Source: Dickeya oryzae (GTDB lineage: Bacteria > Pseudomonadota > Gammaproteobacteria > Enterobacterales > Enterobacteriaceae). Taken from it: a stretch of DNA of 64,000 nt. A program made the translations under genes and the position numbers. The notes below the pieces were generated by a model. It was not told the origin of the DNA. It did not search any database and was given only the letters and a program-made list of their open reading frames with translations. Where the stretch lies: the NCBI RefSeq assembly GCF_009372235.1, contig NZ_SULL01000017.1:1-64000 (forward strand). Direction: 5' to 3'. Positions 59,552-64,000 of the stretch are shown one piece after another (position 1 is the first letter of the stretch; each line of letters opens with the position of its first letter).

Positions 59552-59920
59552 TTAAGTTTTTACTACCGTACAGACGCTCTTTTCTGAGAACATTCTGAAT
59601 AATTGCGACTTGGATTTTTTCCATTTCTGCAACTCTGAATCATTTATACCGTAGTTGCTGAAAAGAATATAAGTATCGTCCAGGTATTTTTCAACCCGCT
59701 CACACAGCGCCGCTTCATGCGGATATTTTATTTTGTAGGTAACAACAAATGCCGCAATGTGTTCGATAAGTTCGTTTAGTTGAAGATTGACCGCAGAGGT
59801 CGGATCATTCACCCAGCCACGACGGCTGTCACCTAATGTTGCGATACTTTCGTCGTGCAGATTTTCACACAAGAATCTGAGTTGGGCAATATCATAATGT
59901 TGAGGTGTGTACTCATCCAT
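59552..59920 (-). CDS. tomB: Hha toxicity modulator TomB
   Basis: Attenuates Hha toxicity in relatives, possibly by oxidising Hha cysteine in biofilms. 122 aa (E. coli 124) with core MDEYTPQHYDIAQLRFLCE and SSAVNLQLNELIEHIAAF-type stretches. In E. coli, tomB-hha also lies next to acrB. Here rpmJ2-rpmE2 and a 509-bp AT-rich gap separate tomB from acrB. Confidence 0.94.
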   Translation of the reverse strand: MDEYTPQHYDIAQLRFLCENLHDESIATLGDSRRGWVNDPTSAVNLQLNELIEHIAAFVVTYKIKYPHEAALCERVEKYLDDTYILFSNYGINDSELQKWKKSKSQLFRMFSEKSVCTVVKT

Positions 59921-60429
59921 TTCTATCCCTCCGTAAGCTACGATTCAATGTCACTTAGGGCTACCACTTGGCCAGACAGGTGGTGTGATGAAGTGCAGAA
60001 GATAGAATGCCCCTCAGTATGCCTCAATGTCCCTTAATCTTAAGACGAACAGGGGTAACACGGTGAATGCCGGAGAATGATGCAACGTCACTGTCAACAA
60101 TCATTCTGAATTCATTATAGCAAAAAAGCTAACAGTTATGATGTGGTCGAACCATCTTTATGACGATGGCTGTCATCGGTGTAGGCAGCTTCCGGTGTGC
60201 CGTGATATATTTATCGGCCACTACAGCAAGTATATTTAATTTTTTTCGGCGTTAGCAAGAATCACTGTGTTAATTATTCTTTCTGGCTTGTCTTTATTTG
60301 TAAAGATTTTGAAGGTGTGAAAGCGCTCTTATTTTATCCTTTTGTTTTTAAACGAAATTGGAAAATTGGTCTGATGTGATGGTCGGTGCGACGATGCGCA
60401 CCTTCCGATAAGTTTTTAGCTAATAATAA
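59921..60429. other. AT-rich non-coding gap between tomB and rpmJ2
   Basis: 509 bp with no convincing coding frame on either strand. It contains short AT tracts and a GGTGCG-CATCGT-CGCACC hairpin (about 60387-60404) downstream of rpmJ2 without a U-tract. GCTAAT/ATTAGC around the rpmJ2 stop could form another stem. The tomB promoter must lie here, but no hexamers stand out. Confidence 0.5.
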
Positions 60430-60573
60430 TTAGCGTTTTTTCTTTTTCCTACCCTGTACTGCGTTGAAGCGTGGGTTTGTTTTACAGATGACATAGACGC
60501 GCCCGCGCCGTTTGACCACGATACAGTCTTTGTGGCGAGTTTTGGCACTGCGAAGAGAACTTAATACCTGCAT
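60430..60573 (-). CDS. rpmJ2: Type B 50S ribosomal protein L36 (zinc-independent)
   Basis: A 47-aa protein (E. coli YkgO is 46 aa). It starts [17 protein letters not shown] and ends in the basic tail GRKKKKR. It has only two cysteines (Cys17, Cys30) and lacks the full CxxC-type zinc ligand set of standard L36, so it can replace it when zinc is scarce. AGGGGG lies before the ATG. It is 15 bp after rpmE2 and likely in the same Zur-controlled operon. Confidence 0.95.
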   Translation of the reverse strand: MQVLSSLRSAKTRHKDCIVVKRRGRVYVICKTNPRFNAVQGRKKKKR

Positions 60574-60588
60574 GGATAATTCCCCCTA

Positions 60589-60840
60589 TTACGATTTGAG
60601 AAAGCGGCCGAAGCGCTGTTGAAAGCGCGCTGCGCTGCCTTCTTTGGCGTATTCTTTCTGTTTGCCGGTGTAATACGGGTGAGACGCGGAGGAGACGTCG
60701 ATAGTAACGTATGGGTAGGTTTCCCCATCGTATTCGTAAGTCCGGTCGGTTTTGATGGTGGAGCCGATTTTATAGAACACATTCTCACTGGTGTCGTGGA
60801 ACAGCACAGTACGGTAGTTAGGGTGGATACCCGCTTTCAT
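60589..60840 (-). CDS. rpmE2: Type B 50S ribosomal protein L31 (zinc-independent)
   Basis: 83-aa L31 paralogue without any cysteine, so it needs no zinc. Conserved [36 protein letters not shown] and RFQQRFGRF match E. coli YkgM (87 aa). The ATG at 60838-60840 has GAGGT upstream; the open frame extends further but runs through the palindrome. It allows zinc-bearing L31 to be displaced, freeing zinc. A palindromic operator lies 10 bp upstream. Confidence 0.96.
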   Translation of the reverse strand: MKAGIHPNYRTVLFHDTSENVFYKIGSTIKTDRTYEYDGETYPYVTIDVSSASHPYYTGKQKEYAKEGSAARFQQRFGRFLKS

Positions 60841-60850
60841 AATGACCTCA

Positions 60851-60874
60851 AATGATATGTTATAACATATCATT
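60851..60874. promoter_or_regulatory. Zur-like palindromic operator upstream of rpmE2
   Basis: A perfect 24-bp palindrome with half-site AATGATATGTTA, including the ATGTTAT element typical of enterobacterial Zur boxes, but with the two halves overlapping at the centre (GTTATAAC). It lies just before the rpmE2 ribosome site, where Zur with zinc would block transcription. Confidence 0.65.
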
Positions 60875-60969
60875 ATTTTTGCGCCTTTCAGGAACAATGA
60901 TCAACGCTATGGTTTGTAGGGATTGGTGAGGTGGGCAGTGTAGGGTGATGTTCGCTGTGATCGCGCATT

Positions 60970-60994
60970 AAAAAAGGCCGCATAGCGGCCTTTT
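60970..60994 (-). terminator. Rho-independent terminator of acrB
   Basis: Minus strand AAAAGGCCGC-TAT-GCGGCCTTTTTT, about 18 nt after the acrB stop. Confidence 0.9.
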
Positions 60995-61012
60995 GAGAAG
61001 AGATATCACGGT

Positions 61013-64000
61013 TTAGTGACTGGCTTGTGAGTGCTCATGGTGAGGCTCGTTGTCGTCTTTCTTCTTGCCGAAGCGTCGACGAACGACCACAAAGAATACG
61101 GGTACGAAGTAGATAGCCAATACGGTGGCGGTGATCATCCCACCCATTACGCCGGTACCGACCGCGTTCTGTGCGCCGGAACCCGCACCGGTACTGATTA
61201 CCAGCGGGACCACACCCAAAATGAAGGCCAGCGATGTCATCAGAATGGGGCGAAGACGCATACGCACCGCCTCCAGCGTAGCTTCTACCAGGCCTTTTCC
61301 TTCTTTATCCATCAGGTCTTTGGCAAACTCGACGATCAGGATGGCGTTCTTGGCGGACAAACCGATAGTGGTCAACAGACCCACCTTGAAGTAGACGTCG
61401 TTTTCCATTCCACGCAAGCCCGCTGCCATGACAGCACCGAACACGCCTAATGGAACCACCAGCATAACCGAGAAAGGTATTGACCAGCTTTCATACAATG
61501 CCGCCAGGCACAGGAAGACCACGATGGCGGAGATGATGATCAGTGCCGGTGCCTGGTTACCTGCCAGTCGTTCCTGATAGGACATACCTGTCCAGTCGAA
61601 ACCAATACCTGGCGGTAATTGCGAAGCCAGCTCTTCCATCAGTGCCATCGCTTCCCCTGTACTCTTACCTGGCGCCGCTTCGCCCACCAGTTCTACAGAT
61701 GGCAGACCGTTATAACGCTCCAGACGTGGTGAACCGTATTCCCAGTGTGCGGAAGCAAATGCCGAGAACGGTACCATTTGATTGGACGTACCACGGACAT
61801 ACCATTTCTGGATATCGCTGGGAAGCATACGGTATTTAGCATCAGCCTGAACGTACACTTTTTTCACCCTGCCACGGTCAATAAAGTCGTTGACGTATGT
61901 ACCCCCGAGTGCGGTGGACAGTGTGGCGTTGATGGTGGCAATCGATACGCCGAGCGATTGTGCTTTTTCCTGATCAATTTCCAGGCGGTATTGCGGTGTG
62001 TCTTCCATCCCGTTAGGACGAACTCGCACCAGCGTATCCGGATGTTGGGCAATCATACCCAGCAACTGGTTACGGGCTGCCATGAGCTTATCGTGACCGA
62101 GGTTATTTTGATCAATCAGCTCAAAGTCAAAACCGCTGGCGGTACCCAACTCGACGATAGCCGGTATGTTGAACGGGATAACAATCGCTTCTTTGATTTG
62201 CGAGAAAGTGCCAAAAGCACGACCGATAATGGCATCGACTTTGTTGGCTGCCCCTTTACGTTCATCCCAGTCTTTCAGGCTGGCGAAGGAGATCCCCATG
62301 TTCTGCCCACGACCAGCGAAGCCGAAGCCGTTAACGGTAAAGACCGATTTCACGTTGTCTTTTTCGTTGTGCAGGTAGTAGTCACTCACCTGGTCGAGCA
62401 CCTTCTGGGTACTTTCCTGAGTGGCGCCTACCGGCAACTGAACCATCGTCAGCAATACGCCCTGATCTTCCTGCGGCAGGAAGGAGCTGGGGATACGGGT
62501 AAAGGCAAAGCCCAGGCTCGCGACCACGAGCAGATATACCACCACATAACGGCCCGTGCTGCGCAGAATATTCGCGACACTGCTGGTGTAGTGATGGGTA
62601 CTCTTATCGAAAAGACGGTTAAACCAACCGAAGAAACCTTTTTTCTCACCGTGATTGGGCACGGGCTTCAGGATAGTCGCACACAACGCCGGTGTCAGAA
62701 TCAATGCCACCAGTACTGACAGCACCATAGCGGACACGATGGTGATGGAGAACTGACGGTAGATAGCACCAGTCGAACCGCCCGAGAATGCCATTGGGAT
62801 AAATACAGCGGACAGCACTAGCGCAATACCTACCAGTGCACCCTGAATTTGCCCCATGGATTTGCGGGTCGCTTCTTTGGGCGATAGCCCCTCTTCCGAC
62901 ATCACACGTTCTACGTTCTCGACCACGACGATAGCGTCATCCACCAACAGACCGATGGCGAGCACCATAGCGAACATGGTTAGCGTGTTAATCGAGTAGC
63001 CGAAAGCTGACAGGATGGCGAACGTCCCCAGCAATACCACCGGTACGGCAATGGTAGGAATCAGTGTGGCGCGGAAGTTCTGTAAGAACAGATACATCAC
63101 CACGAACACCAATACGATGGCTTCAACCAGCGTTTTCACCACTTCATAAATAGAGATTTTTACGAACGGAGTGGTGTCATACGGGTAAACCACTTTCAGG
63201 CCGGCAGGGAAAGTCGGCTGCAATTTGGCGATTTCCGCTTTTACCGCTGAGGCAGTATCCAGCGCGTTAGCGCCAGTGGCGAGTTTAATCCCCAAACCTG
63301 AAGCAGGACGGCCATTGAAGCGTGCGACAACGCTATAGCTTTCACCGCCAAGTTCGATGCGGGCAACGTTATTCAGACGAACCTGTGAACCGTCCTTATT
63401 GACTTTAAGCAGAATGTCGCCGAACTGCTCCGGTGAATTAAGCCGGGTTTGTGCAATGATCGAGGCATTCAGCTTTTGGCCAGGCACAGGTGGGGTACCA
63501 CCTAACTGACCTGCGGCTATCTGGTTATTTTGTACCTTAATCGCCGTAACGACATCATTGGTGGTGAGCTGGTAATTGTTCAGCTTGTCCGGATCCAGCC
63601 AGATACGCATGGCGTACTGTGCACCGAACAGCTGTGTATCACCCACACCGCGCACACGGCTAATCGGGTCTTTGATGCTGGCACCGACAAAGTCGGCGAT
63701 ATCCTGCTGGGTGACGCTATTGTCATCGCTGACAAAGCCTAACACCATCAGGAAGCTGCTGCTGGATTTCTGCACGCTCACGCCTTGCTGCTGTACTTCC
63801 TGTGGCAGCAAGGGCATGGCCAGTTGCAGTTTGTTCTGCACCTGAACCTGTGCAATATCTGGGTTGGCATCGGCATCAAATGTTAGTGTGATCTGAACAG
63901 TACCAGACGAATCACTGTTGGAAGACATATACAGTAATTTGTCGATGCCGTTCATGTTCTGCTCGATCACCTGCGTGACAGTATCCTGCAGAGTCTTCGC
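61013..64000 (-). CDS. acrB: Multidrug efflux RND transporter permease AcrB (5' end outside window)
   Basis: Trimeric inner-membrane proton/drug antiporter of the AcrAB-TolC pump. The 995 residues present correspond to about residue 54 onward of the 1049-aa E. coli AcrB; at 64000 the frame is open and continues with [18 protein letters not shown]. The proton-relay residues are in [15 protein letters not shown] (Asp-Asp) and [12 protein letters not shown] (Lys). The porter loop FGFAGRGQN is conserved. The C-terminus has a His-rich tail ([11 protein letters not shown]). acrA and acrR are expected beyond the right edge. Confidence 0.96.
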   Translation of the reverse strand, partial: AKTLQDTVTQVIEQNMNGIDKLLYMSSNSDSSGTVQITLTFDADANPDIAQVQVQNKLQLAMPLLPQEVQQQGVSVQKSSSSFLMVLGFVSDDNSVTQQDIADFVGASIKDPISRVRGVGDTQLFGAQYAMRIWLDPDKLNNYQLTTNDVVTAIKVQNNQIAAGQLGGTPPVPGQKLNASIIAQTRLNSPEQFGDILLKVNKDGSQVRLNNVARIELGGESYSVVARFNGRPASGLGIKLATGANALDTASAVKAEIAKLQPTFPAGLKVVYPYDTTPFVKISIYEVVKTLVEAIVLVFVVMYLFLQNFRATLIPTIAVPVVLLGTFAILSAFGYSINTLTMFAMVLAIGLLVDDAIVVVENVERVMSEEGLSPKEATRKSMGQIQGALVGIALVLSAVFIPMAFSGGSTGAIYRQFSITIVSAMVLSVLVALILTPALCATILKPVPNHGEKKGFFGWFNRLFDKSTHHYTSSVANILRSTGRYVVVYLLVVASLGFAFTRIPSSFLPQEDQGVLLTMVQLPVGATQESTQKVLDQVSDYYLHNEKDNVKSVFTVNGFGFAGRGQNMGISFASLKDWDERKGAANKVDAIIGRAFGTFSQIKEAIVIPFNIPAIVELGTASGFDFELIDQNNLGHDKLMAARNQLLGMIAQHPDTLVRVRPNGMEDTPQYRLEIDQEKAQSLGVSIATINATLSTALGGTYVNDFIDRGRVKKVYVQADAKYRMLPSDIQKWYVRGTSNQMVPFSAFASAHWEYGSPRLERYNGLPSVELVGEAAPGKSTGEAMALMEELASQLPPGIGFDWTGMSYQERLAGNQAPALIIISAIVVFLCLAALYESWSIPFSVMLVVPLGVFGAVMAAGLRGMENDVYFKVGLLTTIGLSAKNAILIVEFAKDLMDKEGKGLVEATLEAVRMRLRPILMTSLAFILGVVPLVISTGAGSGAQNAVGTGVMGGMITATVLAIYFVPVFFVVVRRRFGKKKDDNEPHHEHSQASH

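Noticed and set aside
61745-62719. 324-codon open frame on the + strand
   Set aside because: Antisense to acrB; no supporting start signal or homology.
1-64000. Insertion sequences, prophage, CRISPR arrays, rRNA operons
   Set aside because: No transposase, integrase or phage-like genes, no regularly spaced repeat array with spacers, and no rRNA sequence were seen.

Overview
The window is a stretch of enterobacterial core chromosome. Nearly every protein is closely similar to an Escherichia coli K-12 protein, and the blocks keep E. coli gene order (rnhA-dnaQ, speED, panBCD-folK-pcnB-gluQ-dksA-sfsA-thpR-hrpB-mrcB, yajL-panE-yajQ-yajR-cyoEDCBA-ampG-yajG-bolA-tig-clpPX-lon-hupB-ppiD, decR-mdlAB-glnK-amtB-tesB-ybaY-atl-ffs-hha-tomB-acrB). 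The joins differ from E. coli: no fhu genes between mrcB and yajL, no fadM between the comEA-like gene and queC, a CcdA-like cysteine desulfhydrase beside decR, and zinc-independent L31/L36 ribosomal protein genes between tomB and acrB. This suggests a member of Pectobacteriaceae such as Dickeya or Musicola. The genus is inference only; no phylogeny was computed.

Layout. 1-6.9 kb: mltD, gloB, yafS, the divergent rnhA/dnaQ pair, one tRNA-Asp, speED and yacC. 7.1-10.9 kb is the most accessory-looking part: a ferric-iron-type ABC permease and ATPase without a binding-protein gene, a proline-rich exported protein of unknown function, and an acetyltransferase. 11-19.8 kb: hpt, can, the yadGH exporter, pantothenate synthesis (panBCD), folK, pcnB, gluQ and dksA. 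19.9-28.8 kb: sfsA, thpR, hrpB, mrcB, yajL, panE, yajQ. 28.9-38.6 kb: yajR, the cytochrome bo3 oxidase operon, ampG, yajG, bolA. 38.9-48.4 kb: protein quality control (tig, clpP, clpX, lon, hupB, ppiD) and a comEA-like gene. 48.4-58.7 kb: queC, cysteine desulfhydrase and its regulator, mdlAB, glnK-amtB, tesB, ybaY, atl. 58.8-64 kb: 4.5S RNA, hha-tomB, rpmJ2-rpmE2 and acrB, which runs off the right end.

Regulation visible in the DNA: sigma-32-type promoters ahead of clpP and lon, a perfect sigma-54 promoter plus an NtrC-like site ahead of glnK-amtB, an Lrp-type operator between decR and the desulfhydrase, a Zur-like palindrome ahead of rpmE2, and strong sigma-70 promoters for tRNA-Asp, tig, the cyo operon and ffs. 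Three parts of the queuosine pathway share the window: QueC makes preQ0, tRNA-Asp(GUC) receives queuosine, and GluQ glutamylates it.

No insertion sequence, prophage, CRISPR array or rRNA gene was seen, and no multi-gene undescribed system. The best leads are an ABC ATPase that has lost its signature glycines and switch histidine, a pcnB gene whose true start is almost certainly a non-AUG (AUC or AUU) codon, a possible second start in mrcB, short intergenic tandem repeats, and a set of strong hairpins without U-tracts at gene ends.
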